Assembly (NCBI RefSeq): GCF_000972845.2
Contig: NC_040032.1
Coordinates: forward strand, 3,739,073-3,803,072
DNA from: Larimichthys crocea
Lineage: Eukaryota; Chordata; Actinopteri; Sciaenidae
DNA length: 64,000 nt
Reading direction: 5' to 3'
Within the stretch, counting starts at the first letter, position 1, and every line of letters starts with the position of its first letter. The position numbers and the translations under genes were made by a program. Below are positions 37,064 to 49,209 of the stretch, in pieces. Under the pieces are notes generated by a model. The model had not been told where the DNA came from, made no database searches, and saw nothing but the letters and a program-made list of their open reading frames with translations.

Positions 37064-37068
37064 TTAAT

Positions 37069-37099
<31 letters not shown>

Positions 37100-37121
37100 G
37101 ATATATATATATATATATATT
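37064..37121. repeat. (AT)n microsatellite
   Basis: AT units with two register shifts; strongly self-complementary. Confidence 0.95.
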
Positions 37122-37539
37122 ACTCCTTAAACCACTGGTGACACTGTAGTTTTTGCAAAATGCTACTTAAACAAGGATTAAATGTCACACTTTTTGTACT
37201 AGGCAGGTACTAATCCTTTTTTGAGAACGTAATACATTTGCAAACAAAGATTTGGTGCTACAGTCATATGAGACTGTCGAAGTTACTTTGCTTTAAATAT
37301 CATAACCCAGATGATCACAGATCATTCTTTTGTGTCTCTTGTGTATGTGATTTGCAGCAGGAAAAGAGACATGGAAAATAACCAGCATGTTCAATAGGAA
37401 GCTTAAATGGATCAGTGACTCTGTTATGACTGTTATATTTCAGACACACTGCAAATAATTATTTCTCTTGAGATTTTGTTTTTTAGTTGTGTTCCTTTTT
37501 TTTCTGTGCTGACAATAGCCATGTCCGGAGGCATTAGGT

Positions 37540-37945
37540 ACATGCATCCATCCCATTCTGGTGGATGCGATATCTCAGGAACGCCTACAGGGAATTCCTT
37601 CAAATTCCAAACGTCTACACAGGCTCAATGAACTGAACTGATTAGATTTTGGTGGTCAAAGGTCCAGGTCACTGTGACCTCAAGTCTGTCACATTCCCGT
37701 GAAGGCGATATTTCAACGCCTGGAGGGAATCTCATTACATCCGCCACAAACGCCCACTTGGTTATATGTCCGTGGTTATACTACGACCTCACAAAACATA
37801 TTTTGGCCATGCCTCGAGAAATCATATGACATTTATGGCAAAATTTTACACAATTGTAAAATGATAAAATGATGAACTAATTACATTTTATATCCAAAAG
37901 GTCAAAGGTCAGTGTCGGTGTGACATCATATTCTCAAAAACACTT
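37540..37945 (+). repeat. dispersed fish repeat with GATATCTCAGGAACGCC core
   Basis: The words gatatctcaggaacgcc, ttcaaattccaaacgtctac, attttggtggtcaaaggtc and cactgtgacctcaa, then a second round of gatatttcaacgcctggagg and tcaaaggtcagtg, form the layout of a common teleost repeat with internal partial duplication. The family name is not known to me. Confidence 0.6.
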
Positions 37946-38596
37946 TTCACTTGATTGGGATCATATTTCACATTTGGTAGGATACTGAATTAATAAAACT
38001 AATCTTGGGTAGCCACTTTGAAACTGTGGCTATTATATAGATTTTTTTACATCCATATTGGAAGCATTGTCTACTGCCATGGCACAAAAAAAAATTCAAA
38101 AAGAGCAACAGAAGAGGGATCCCTCTCCCAGGATGGACGCAAAAGATGTTTATAATAGAATAGAATCCCAATTTGCCAAAAACTAACCTTAATGTTTGTT
38201 ATTACATTTCAAGTCTAACAGTCTGGACAGATTAGACTGGTTGGTGGAAGCAATAACTGCGAGGTGGTAATTCTAGCTCTTTCTCACCAGAGTAAAGCAA
38301 TCAGGAGATGCTGAAAATGTTCAGGCAGACAAAGACCTCTCAGCCATAAAAACCCTGCCTTGACCTATATACACACAACTGTGTGTTCAGGGTTCATTAT
38401 TTACTTTGAGGTTTGTTCTTCAATAAGATTTTTTCTATTTGTGGGGCTCAAATATTTGAGATCGACTGCAGCCTTTTTATTTGTGTGGACAGTGAAATGA
38501 TAAAAAAAAATCAAACTGTTACACACAGCACACAACATTGTGCTTAGCTAGATATCTGAGCTAAAACCATTGAACCATACACCCAAGAATATATAA

Positions 38597-38700
38597 ATCT
38601 ATCTATCTATCCATTTACGTATCTATCCCCCTCTCGTACCCTCATCCATCCATCCATCCATCCACCCACCTACCTACCCAGCCAGCCAGCTATAGCTAGC
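38597..38700. repeat. (ATCT)n / (ATCC)n / (CTAC)n tetranucleotide tract
   Basis: Successive tetranucleotide runs drift from ATCT through ATCC to CTAC and CAGC units. Confidence 0.9.
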
Positions 38701-38799
38701 CATCTGTTATTTTCTCAACTTTTTCCCTTGCTCCCTACTCTCCCTTTATTTCTACCTCTCTCATCTATCCTCTCTCTCTCGCTGGCTTTCTCTCTCTCC

Positions 38800-39130
38800 C
38801 AAAGCCCATCCATGATATGAACGCCTCGCTCCAGTGAGCAGTGAGCCTTTTCCCAGACATCCTGACGGAGAGAGACAACCTTGGCACAAGACTTTATGTA
38901 AGCAGTTCATTAGCTTCTCGGTTCTGGACCCCCCACACTCACATGATAATCAGAGTGGCCGCCATGGTGAGAAATTACCCAGAAAAATATCCATTTGACA
39001 TATAGACTGAAAACAGTCCAGCCGGACACGTTATGCAACTGTGACCCTGGTCTCGTTGCACTGCAGGAGTGATGGCACTGTGGGGCAGAAAAGGCCAATC
39101 CTTTGATTAAAGGGACTAATTAAAAGAGCT
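38800..39130. other. candidate conserved non-coding element
   Basis: A unique-looking 330 bp with no protein signal. It contains ctttgattaaagggactaat (a TCF/LEF-like and homeodomain-like word pair). Conservation is guessed from texture only. Confidence 0.15.
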
Positions 39131-39879
39131 TTATTTCATTGCTCTCTTAAACTGACACTTTTAGCACAAGAGACACCTTCTAAACTCAGGTTTGGGAAGG
39201 CAGTGCAGTGTTATGATACAATTTAATTCCACAACAGAGAGCTGTTACTTGCTCAGTACCTCACCTGACACTTGCAATAGTAAGCAATGGAGCAGTTGTG
39301 GTTGAGTAGACTATGTCAATGAAATTGCCTGTGTTATGGAAATGGTTATTGACTTTGGGTGCACTTACTTACTTACAGTCTGTGCAGGACGACACTTCAC
39401 ATGAAAGCCTCTGCTATGTTTCATGCTTGGACATACAGTACGTTTTGTACAGATAAACAATGCAGAATGAATACGTTACTGTATTGCACCTCGGGTATAA
39501 ATCTTCATGGTTCTTCTAGTTCATTTAACTATAAGTTAAACATAAAGTGTGACACACCTAAAATAGTGTAGCTACATTTATGTGATTAGTATAATTATTA
39601 TGAGGCCCAAGCTAATTTCCTAATAGAGTAAGTAATATGTGTTTTAAGTAGCAGTCAGGCAGAACATTTGTGTTCGCTCTAGTTGCTCCGGGGTACCAGT
39701 CAGAGACAGGCTGTTTCCTGTTGTTTCCTCAGAACAAATCTGCAATGAGATGAAGCGTATTGTGTCCTCATTGCTCCTGGCTGTTTTACAACCTGCTTCA
39801 TACAGGTTACACTTTTGTCACTGTGGTACACAAACCATAACTATTGCACTAAAACTACTATATAGTTCTAATAGTGTGG

Positions 39880-40160
39880 GGTGTAACTGAGTACATTTAT
39901 TTAAGTACTATAGAGCTGTACTTATGTGTAAATTACAAATACTTTAATTCAAATTAACCTATGTTTTTTACATTTATTTGGCAGCTTTTAAATATATAAC
40001 AGGATCTTACAGTATTGTTCTTCCCGACACTATACAAAGTTATTAAATCAAGCTCTACCTCATCCAACTACAACAATGAATTTAATGTGTAACAGTATAA
40101 AACACAGGGTACATTCTTTCTACATTATAAGTATTTTTATGTTTGATTCAAATTTAGAAA
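39880..40160 (+). repeat. dispersed teleost repeat (GTACATTTA...AAGTACT start)
   Basis: The order gtaactgagtacatttattt, aagtact, tacaaatacttta, ttatttggcagctttta, caagctctacctcatccaac and ttctacattataagtatttt matches a very common fish repeat built around AAGTACTTTTACTT words. This copy is degenerate. Confidence 0.6.
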
Positions 40161-41844
40161 TATTCTGTATAACACTTTTTTTTTTTCTCCACAACTGTGC
40201 TTTAATGTGGACTATTTATTTATGTCAATCTCTGTTTTGGATATAAGGTTAGAGAACATGCCAAGGAACTATATAATGTAGCTTGCCATGGTTTGGGAGG
40301 GACTGAACCGTGTTTCACCTGTTAAAGCAAGCAAGCAAGGACTTCCTCAGCATTATTAATATTTAAATCCTCCCCTTTCCTAAACTTAAAGAGATAGTAT
40401 CCAGATTTACACAAATATTACCAAAATAGTAATGTTCATATATGCCACCAACACATACCTGAAGTGCACTCGCCAAATATTTGACGAAGAGCCATTTAGA
40501 GCCGCTAAATAAACAAATCACTGGTGCCACTGAATAAGTGCTAAAGTGCTTGAGCACTGTAATATTTTCGCCTCACTCCTGTGTGTTACCTAATATGAGG
40601 TTAGTTGCTTCACTGTTTGTCATAATTAAACCAATTACGATTCAAGCTATGTGATTCTGAGCAATAACCGGGCACGTTTATCAGACATGTTTTTTGTGCA
40701 GCAGCTGAAGAATCTAGAGAGGGATGTTTCCTCCATGTAGCTAAACCAAAAATTGCAAATTAATGATCTCTGGTTGAAACCTACAGAGACACAGATATAC
40801 AGGAGGTAAACAAAAATTGGGTAACTGTGAAAGCTGATGTTGTGGATTCTGCTGGGATACAGAGAAAGGAGCGACAGCACTTGGATAATATTCAATCACT
40901 AATAATTTTTTCGATCCATGTGTGTTTCCTTAAACTGAAAAATTGCTCCTTACAAGTGGGGGAAATAAAACCCTGATACAGATTGTTGACCTCCATATTA
41001 CATGGCACAAAAATAATGTACCCCCATTTTGTCCCCAAAAAGGAAGCATTATTCGTTGAATATAACACAATGAATGCTGGATAGGAATGTTTTTCCTTTG
41101 TTGTGTTTGTATTTTGTCTTTATGACTAGATTCCAGTGAGAGTGCATCATACAGGATGTTGCTGCTTGAGTGAACATGCAGATCCTGTATGACTATAACA
41201 ACAGCAGCTGGTATGAGGTGTGGGAGAACCGACTCAAAGTTAGCCGAGGAACAGATGGACCAGCTGGTCTCTTCTGTTGGGTTACCATGGTAATGTGGAT
41301 TTGACCTTATTTGTGTCTAATATTTCTACTGGCCCCTCCACATACAACCCACCTCCACCACCACACCAAATATTTTCTTTGATAATAACGGCTTATATGT
41401 CCATAATTAAATTCAGACGTGTGCTCACATGGACATCTACTTAGACAAACATTACTTAGCCATCAACAAAAAGCACACACATTTATACTCGTTTGCCCAC
41501 ACGCATATGTATACACCTATTTCCAGCAGAACCAAGCAGCACCCGCTGCGTTTAGAGTCACTGTTGCCTTGTCTCATTCAACTAGCCTTCTAAACCCAAG
41601 GGAGGTCCCCTGTGGTCCTCATTAGCATAGGTTCTGTCCACAGCATGCAGCCTGTCATCAATCTTCCACTTAAGATATGCAAAGTTTCGAGCAAGAAAAG
41701 AGAAAAAAAATGAGGCGACTGAATTTTACAGTCTTTTACAGTGGAGTCACATTTTAATGTTTATGTTTTTGGTTATTCAGGTTTTATGTCATTGTAATGT
41801 CTATTACACTGAATGAACATTAGTAAAAGAAGAAGAAAAAAAGA

Positions 41845-42880
41845 ATTTTGTTTATATAGCACTTTTGAAAACAGATCACACGGTGCTTTAACAGACAAGC
41901 ACAAACAGGATACTGCCAAGCAAAGGCAACACCAAATTAAGATTTATGAACTTGGTAGGGGGAAGACAATGAAAGCTGGACAATAAGACTGTTAACCATA
42001 TAGAAACATGACAAAATAAAAAAAACATAATAGAATAACAGCCAATAACAGCCAATTAAACTAAATCAAATAATAAAAAACAATAAATAAAAGATGACAT
42101 CACATAAAGATAAGTCTATAAAAATTTGCTTTTTATTGGTTTATTGATTTAACCCTCTACACGCCAATAGAATTATAGAATGTTGCTGTAGTTAACTCAC
42201 CACTGTCATTCAAATGAGCATTTGAACAAACAGCTCTGTCTCAAAAGCAGAGAAAAGAAAGTGACAATCACAAACAAAGTTATTTTCATTTAAAAAACAC
42301 AACCTCCTCCATTTTCATCCAATTTGATACCAAATATGTGTCATTTGTAGCTTTTTCAACAGAGTTTGATTCAACATCTTTTTTTTTTAAAGAACAAATA
42401 AAAGTACAGCTATATGAGGGGGGGAAAAAAACTGCCCAGTTTTTATGTGTAAAAGTCACCATGACCTGGTTACTCCTCCCTGCTGTCTCACAAACTGCCT
42501 CTCAGAAAACAGCCTCCATCTCGGCAGTGAGAGGCGGTTAAGTCCCACTGTATACTGATGGAGATTATGTGATGTGAGGTTAGCAAAACACTTAAACTCA
42601 CAACGTTGTTGTTGCCTTCCACTATGCACAGTGTTGCATATATCATAGATGTATTGATGAAAACTTAAACTGTCTATAAAACAAAGCTCAGGACTTTATT
42701 TTATGTGTGTTAATACACAATAATTTTAGAATGACATGTGCTTCAGGGTGCTTTAGTGAGATACATGAGATATACACACGTTCTGGGGTGCTATGGGGTT
42801 CAGAGGGTTAAAGGAAGTCACTGATTCTGTGAGCCTTATCTCTTCAGGCAGGTTATTCCACGCCGTACAGTCCACAGATT
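41845..42880 (+). repeat. older dispersed repeat split by a transposon insertion
   Basis: The left part (41845-42152) starts with tttatatagcacttttgaaa and cacggtgctttaacagaca. The right part (42808-42880) continues with ggaagtcactgattctgtga, gccttatctcttcaggcagg and ttattccac. Both are segments of one common teleost repeat that normally sit next to each other. They are separated here by the TTAA element at 42149-42811. Confidence 0.6.
42149..42811. mobile_element. non-autonomous piggyBac-like element (MITE), 655 bp between TTAA sites
   Basis: TTAA occurs at both borders (42149-42152 and 42808-42811). Directly inside, the left end reads CCCTCTACACGCCAATAG and the right end, reverse complemented, reads CCCTCTGAACCCCATAG, an imperfect inverted repeat with a perfect CCCTCT tip. 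TTAA target duplication with CCC/GGG tips is the hallmark of piggyBac superfamily elements. No transposase frame is present, so it must have moved in trans. Removing it rejoins the split host repeat at a single TTAA. Confidence 0.75.
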
Positions 42881-44194
42881 TTATTTTTTTTTCCTTGGTA
42901 ACGTGATGAAAAGGATGACATGCTTGCAATGAAAATTTGTTTTACTGTGTCACCTGTCCAGGGAGCCACAATATATATATGACTACATAAATCCTCAAAT
43001 GAGTCATTAAGTATGATTCTTTACAAGCATAAATGATTTCTCTGTCCAGTAAAGCTTCTGAATTAAGCTGATAAAGTGGGTGTGTTTAAATAAACTCTAC
43101 TGCTGTTGTTGTTGTGCGATGAACCTTCAGCCAACTCAAATCTGCAGCTGCTTGTCTAAACTCCTCCGTTACTGGCAGCCGAACTCCCTCTTCCCTGCAT
43201 CAGTCCTGCCCTCTTTATAGCCAATACCAAAATGCCAAAAAAATAAAAAATAAATAAAAAAAATGCATCGATTTCAGTGAGGAGTTCTAACTGCTATTAG
43301 GCTGCCAATAAAACGCTTTCTCTTGAGTGCATGGAGCCAGGAAACCCGGTTGATGTATGGAGATGCTTTAATGCAGAAATCACGGTGCCTAATGTACTGC
43401 TGGGTGCTTTAAATTGCTTATATAGTTGTTTATATACTGCTATATAAGTGCTGTGTGTATATCAGCATATTTTCTCTTTTTTTCCCTCTTTGTACCAATG
43501 TAAAGACAAATATAAGATTATGTATCCAAACCATATTATCAGTTCAATGTCTAATATATTACACATGGGACATCAGCTTGCTTGTTATTTCATGTTATGT
43601 GGATTAATGGCCAAGAGCGTCGACAGTATACTGTACAACTACAGTATAATCTAGATGTTGAGGTCACACCAAGCTGCTTAATAGCACTGGTTTCTCTGTA
43701 AGTACAGATCAGCTTTTCACATCGCCCAGTATCCTACCCCCCGCCCCTCTCTCCTTCACTATCTGTCACACTCTTACTCCCCTGCTGTAATCCTCACAAT
43801 GAATGTCTTTTGCCTAAACTGCAGTGTCAGGAGTAACACTACACTTCAATGAATGCGGGATTTAGGTGTACCAATTTGTGAGCAGGAGCAGGGTTAAAAC
43901 ATACATCACGGGACAGCTGAACAGTCAGCAGTGCTGATTAGTTAGTGGGTTTGTCAATAATGTGTGAATGCGATTCAGCCATTTAGAGGTGTAGGTTAGT
44001 ATGCCGTAAAAACAGGCAGTGGATAAATTGACAAGGACACCTTAATGCCACCCAGCCCTGCAATACAAACACTGCAAGTAAAATTGTTATGATTAATATT
44101 TAAGACTTGTTTAATCAACTATGTGGTCAATTTACAGGCCACAGTGTAATATGATGAGGTATTGGATTTCATATTATTGTAAGTTCTGCGTGTT

Positions 44195-44720
44195 AAAACA
44201 ACATTTTGTAACTTTCCTACCATAAATTATTTGAAATCATTTTTATTCTACATTGACTACCATTTCAGCTCTGCACATATACCTGTTCTCACGCTATGTA
44301 ACTTTGTGTTCTGTGCACAGGCTCCCATGAGAAGTGTGCAGCACTTTACAGCACTGAGTCACACACCCGTAACTATTTTACTCATTTGAACCGGATCATA
44401 TTTTATTTTATGGAGAAAATGTTTTTCGGTTTTCTCTTTTGATGTCCTTCGGCTGCTCCGCCTCAACTCCCTCCCTCAATTTATAGAGTTTAATGATGGA
44501 CAGTAAAGTAAACTGCTGCAAACTATAGCTGCTGTTAGTTAATGTAAGCTATGTTTATTAGCTGGACTGCCCAAATTGTGAACTCAGAGTGCAGAGAGTG
44601 GGTTACATCATGACCACAGTCATTTTGGAGCCTCAGAAAGGAAGAGGTGTCCGGGATAGTGGGGAATGCAGTCAGGGAGCAGTACCTGAATGGGCAGCAG
44701 AACCAGAGCGGGACAGAGAC
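44195..44720 (-). repeat. dispersed repeat family B, copy 2 (inverted)
   Basis: Read on the minus strand, it gives ggttctgctgccca, actaacagcagctatag, gcagcagtttact, ggacatcaaaagagaaaa, cacaaagttacatagc and tttatggtaggaaagttac, in the same order and spacing as copy 1. The longest open frame in the neighbourhood (44589-45023, plus) crosses this repeat and the adjacent element, so it is not a gene. Confidence 0.7.
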
Positions 44721-44747
44721 AGAGCTCACCAGACAAGAGTAAGACCA

Positions 44748-45347
44748 CGTTCAGACGGGAACAGGGAAACCGGACACTGGCGACATTTTTTCAATTCATT
44801 TCATTTTGGGCCCGCAACACTGCAAAAAACGTTGCCGGCATCTGGGAGAGAAGTTGAGCCAGATTCAACTTTTGGGAAAACGAAGCCCTACGTCATGCTC
44901 CACAAGCCAATCAGTCACTCAGATCGGTCAAACCTCCACAGACAGCCTGAAATGTCTTTGAAGCCTGAAAGTATCCAGGTGGATTCATGGACTAATCTGA
45001 TAATCTACCTGTGTGTGTTCTGACTTTGTTTATTTCATGTACCCAACTTCTAAATCTGAGTCCGACTGGCAATTTACACCGCAAAATAATGACATGAAGA
45101 AGTTTAATTTGTGTCCAATGATTTGAGAGAGAGAGAGCGCTTTGGTAAGGACACATAGAGTAACAATAACAGAGAGCGAGCGTTGGCCTCGATAAAGCTG
45201 TTATTAATCAGCAAAAATAAAAAGTTATTCCCTGATTGTTTCACAGCGGTTACATTCAGCAGGTATAGCACACCCACAGAAACTCACGTCAGCTCCCCTC
45301 AGCCCTCCACCACCGGTTGCCGGTTTCCCTCTTCCTGTCTGAATACG
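44748..45347. mobile_element. about 600-bp element with long inverted ends, superfamily unknown
   Basis: The left arm (44748-44780) contains cgttcagacgggaacaggga and aaccgg. The reverse complement of the right arm (45311-45347) contains ttcagacaggaagagggaaa and ccggcaaccgg. The arms agree over about 25 of 30 positions. No transposase frame is seen. It lies directly beside repeat family B copy 2, so the two may belong to one composite. Confidence 0.5.
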
Positions 45348-47392
45348 CGCTAAAACTGGAACTGGGCTTTGACTCTTGTAATATTAAGTAATTAAAGTAA
45401 TATTATCTGGCTGCTATGACTTGTATTGTTGTCCTTGCTTGATGTTTGGCTGTATTAGCAAAGTGGTCGACTTACTAGCTTTTTTAACATATATAATCAT
45501 AACAAACAGTGGTATTGCACTCTGACAGTTGGGTCAGTCAGATACGTGGCCTTCTTGATTATTTTATCTAAAAATATAACCAACTTCACTAATGTCCTGA
45601 ATCATAATCGATACAAAAAGTTGGAAAATACTACTGCTATATAAGATTAAATCAAATGTATAATATGGTCAATAAAAGCACTGAATAAATGAAAACAAAC
45701 ATTTAATACTAATACTGGAAATACTGGCACTTGTGCTACAATCCTTTAGAATCAATAAAAGTAATCAGGCTGAAATGGTTCCGTCCTCAGTACCCTTGTG
45801 ATTTTACCCATTAAAAAACCAACAAGGGAGTAAACCATCAGCGCTGTTTTGGGTGGCATAAGACACATTATCAATAAAAGCCATCAAGCTAAAATCACTC
45901 CCTCCTGTCCTTTTAACCTGGCCCTGTTCACAAGTAGCCCTCTCATGTAACATGTTTATGATCTATCAGGGAAGGGAGACCTTCGACTGTGACAATCAGC
46001 TTTTCCTCCAGTACTTGAATAGAAAATGAGCTGATTACTTTATTCTCTGAAGCTTTCTCTCCTCCAGCTTGTCAGTTGTCTTCCAACAGCAAGTGTTCCA
46101 GGCTCAGTTCATCACATTTTACAGCAAAACTACCATGTATTTTTATTCCTATATACACCTAAGTTGTGAAAGTGACATTTCCAAACATTTGGAGTGGGAA
46201 AAAAAAAAAAAAGTGGTGATGTGTCTCACAGTTTTGTTATTTTGTGTTTTATGGAGTCTAAAACAAGCATGGAGAGATGTGTTTAGAGCCAATATATGTG
46301 CATCTGTCATGCCTCGTTTAAATAAGATGATTTTGATTAGAATTTAGTTGGCTAGTCACACAGGACACAGAATCACCTTTATTAATGTCTCTTCATTAAA
46401 ACTGGTCATACAAACTGCAGCAAGTTTGTTCTTAAAGTGTCTTAACTTAATCTTCGGTAAATCTGTTGCACCCTGTAACCAAATGCTTTTTTGTTTTCCA
46501 CACAGGCTATGTATAATATTTGAATTAAACAGATTAACTTGCTAATATGTGAGTTATACTCTCTGAGTAGAATGCACTGACATAAATATGTTCCTCGTCC
46601 TCCCCTACGTTAGTACAGGGTCTTGTGGAAAATGTGTTTGTGAAGATGGTGAGAAACATCACAATAGGTCTGAATGTGGCATACAGTAAGTGAAATGTGG
46701 CTAGGATGTGAGTAACACATATAAAGAAACAGATGTGTGCTCATGAGTAATTTGCTGGAGGAGAGTAGAAGCTTGATGCAGAAGTTGAGATGTGACCTTT
46801 CACCTGCCAGCGTGGGAGACCCAGCCGTTGGTACCCTGCCATCTCCTCTACAGGCTCCAACTGACCTCTTGCAATAAGAATACTTGGTTGCTATGGTATC
46901 AAGAGGAATTTTAATGATATGCTTGGAGGAGTTGCTATGTAGAGGCTTCATAGAGAACAGTTTAATGCTACAGAACAGTGCTCCATATCTTCATGCCTTC
47001 AATGGCAGTAGGTTATTTGAACTGCCAAAAATGATTAAAACAATACTTACAATACTGTTCTAAATGGGGCCCAGGTGGTGGTGCATGTTTCTGGCACACA
47101 ATTCCATTTAGCTACGTATAAGCTGCTAAAGCCAAATTCATTTATGACAACATATATTTCAAGTGTTGTACACATTTTCATAAAAAGATGGAATTTCACA
47201 AATGATTCCTTCACACCTGATTTGACAGACATTACACACACTGCTTGAATAAGTCTATCACACACTTTACAGTAGTGGAATGATCCCTGATCTAGTGAGG
47301 ATAAAAGTCTATTAATGACTTTAGAAATCATAATAACAATCATGAGTGTTCTTTCTAGTGTCAGATCTTCTATAATTTTTTCCCGTATATTA

Positions 47393-47674
47393 GATGTCCA
47401 GTATGTAACATTAGGGACATCTCTCTATGGCATAAATAGAATATTATATTCCTAAATATGTTTTCATCAGTGTCTAATCAGCTGACAGTGTAGAATCACT
47501 ATGTTTTTGTTATCTTACATTGAGCCTTCCATTGAGTCTACAGTAGCCCAGAATGTATAAACTAAATACTAGCTCTAGATGGGTCTTTTTCTTATTTTTT
47601 CACAACCACAATGTGAGAAGAGGGGGTTGCAATCTGCAACTACAACGCTAGATGACACTACATTCTACACACTG

Positions 47675-47680
<6 letters not shown>
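47393..47680 (+). repeat. dispersed repeat family A, copy 2 (near full length)
   Basis: It starts atgtccagtatgtaacatta and runs through aatattatattcctaaatat, ctacagtagcccagaatgta, gggggttgcaatctgcaac and gctagatgacacta, to tctacacactgttta. The two ends are rough inverted repeats (gtccagtatgta against taaacagtgtgta). A CA microsatellite follows immediately. Confidence 0.6.
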
Positions 47681-47736
<56 letters not shown>

Positions 47737-47771
47737 ACAATTTTATTATCTATATTTTTTTTTTTTTTTTT
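47677..47771. repeat. (CA)n microsatellite then T run
   Basis: A CA tract of about 58 bases is followed, after a short gap, by a T run of about 15. It fills the gap between repeat family A copy 2 and the hAT-like element. Confidence 0.95.
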
Positions 47772-48115
47772 ACTATGATTATATATTAGTGCTGTCAAAT
47801 TAACGCGTTAATTTTGTCGATTAATTGAAAGATTAACGCGTTAAAAAAAATTACGCAATTAACGGGTTTTGTTTACTTCCGGTGGCGGCCGCCATTTTGG
47901 ATGGCAAAGTAGAGCTTTGTTCCCAGATTATTAGTGTGTGTGTGAATGGGTGTATAAGAGGCATTAACTTAAAGCCCTCACGGGACTGCGCACTGAGCGG
48001 TCGCCACATTGCCCTAGCTAAAACCGGCCCTGCTTGTATTGTTTACGGCAGATCTGCCACATCCCCTATGCGGACAGGTTTACGTATCGCAACAGACCAA
48101 CGTGCTCAATGAGGC

Positions 48116-48434
48116 GTCTATGTATATAGTCTATGATCTATCCTAACTAAAGGAGAGTCTATTATATGTCTATGATCTATCCTAACTAAAGGAGAGTCTA
48201 TGTATATATGTCTATGATCTATCCTAATAAGGAGAGTCTATGTATATATGTCTAGATCTATCCTAACTAAAGGAGAGTCTATGTATATGTCTATGATCTA
48301 TCCTAACTAAAGGAGAGTTATGTATTATGTCTATGATCTATCCTAACTAAAGGAGGTCTATGTATATAGTCTATTATCTATCCTAACTAAAGGGAGTCTG
48401 TAATATGTCTAGATCTATCCTTCTAAAGGAGAGT
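48116..48434 (+). repeat. minisatellite, about 8 copies of a 40-bp unit
   Basis: The unit contains gtctatgatctatcctaact followed by aaaggagagtctatgtatat. Units differ mainly by single-base gains and losses (for example tctagatcta against tctatgatcta). The array lies wholly inside the hAT-like element. The indel-dominated differences could be real or could be residual sequencing error. Confidence 0.9.
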
Positions 48435-48514
48435 TACTGGCGTAAGTGGATAAGTGACTTTAGGGGGAACATTTATTTAAAAAGTTGCCCGCGGCTCGTG
48501 TGCAAACACAGCAT

Positions 48515-48590
48515 TGCACAGTTTGCAAAGCCGAATTTAAATCCACAGAAGTACACGACTTTAACATATCACCTCAAAGCAAACACCCAG
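48515..48590 (+). pseudogene. frameshifted BED zinc-finger remnant of a hAT transposase
   Basis: One frame gives CTVCKAEFKSTE, the C-x2-C half of a BED finger. A second frame, a few codons on, gives TTLTYHLKAN, matching the L-x-Y-H-L half. The two halves are in different frames and the final histidine is not in register, so the domain is broken. It explains the open stretch that crosses this area. Confidence 0.6.
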
Positions 48591-48849
48591 TTACACTACA
48601 GGAGTGTGGCACTCGTCAGTATATTTCCTCATTCTAGCCTTTTCTGTTGCACTGTGGATATGTGCACCTTAGCCAATAAAATAATGAATTTAAAACTTTC
48701 TCTGTGTTTATTCTACATTATTTGATCATTTACATACTAAATATTCATTAAGCTTCAGTCTCAGAAAATGCTTTAATGTATTGTATATTTATGCTATTAA
48801 TCGCGATTAATCGATTATAATTAGTTAATTTTTTAATCGATTGACAGCC

Positions 48850-48852
<3 letters not shown>

Positions 48853-48894
<42 letters not shown>

Positions 48895-48970
48895 TATATA
48901 TATATATATTCTATATATATCTATATCATCTCTATATATATTACTATATCTATATCTTCTATATACACAT
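48853..48970. repeat. TA-rich tract
   Basis: (TA)n with interspersed tctatatc units adjoins the right end of the hAT-like element. Its start coincides with the target duplication, so the element probably landed in a pre-existing AT microsatellite. Confidence 0.9.
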
Positions 48971-48974
48971 CTAA

Positions 48975-49205
48975 AGCCTCAGTCCAGAACAGTGCAGTCC
49001 TAGGAACATCGAAGATACTGCGCAGAACCCTCAAACTCCCAGGCCTCTGGTAGAGGACCCGCGCTTGAGGATGACACGGATACCACCCTGCCGGGTGAGA
49101 AGGAGATTTTTTTTTTTTTTATATATGTTCAGTGTGGACCCCAGGAAGATTAGCTGATCGCCATGGTAGATAATGGGTACCCTATAAATAAACAAATAAA
49201 TCTTG
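48975..49205 (+). repeat. retroposon 3' end fragments
   Basis: The segment 49125-49205 reads gtggaccccaggaagattag, ctgatcgccatggtag, ataatgggtaccctataaat and an aataaacaaataaa tail. This is the style of 3' ends of fish non-LTR retrotransposons with A-rich microsatellite tails. The preceding segment (cagaaccctcaaactcccag, gcctctggtagaggacccg) also resembles a dispersed fish repeat. Families not assigned. Confidence 0.5.
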
Positions 49206-49209
49206 TAGT

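Larger units (their letters stand above)
47787..48852 (+). mobile_element. hAT-like element with BED remnant and internal minisatellite
   Basis: The left end tagtgctgtcaaattaacgc and the reverse complement of the right end, tagggctgtcaatcgattaa, share TAGnGCTGTCAA tips, and the adjoining sequence is rich in ttaacgcgttaa and aatcgattaatc words. Flanks are ttatatat and atatatat, compatible with an 8-bp hAT target duplication but uninformative in an AT tract. The interior holds a BED zinc-finger fragment and a roughly 40-bp tandem array. No intact transposase remains, so it is non-autonomous. The BED fragment supports the hAT assignment, since many hAT transposases start with a BED domain. Confidence 0.7.

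Noticed and set aside
44589..45023. 144-codon plus-strand open frame
   Set aside because: It spans the boundary between repeat family B copy 2 and the inverted-end element, so it is transposon-derived sequence without transposase features.
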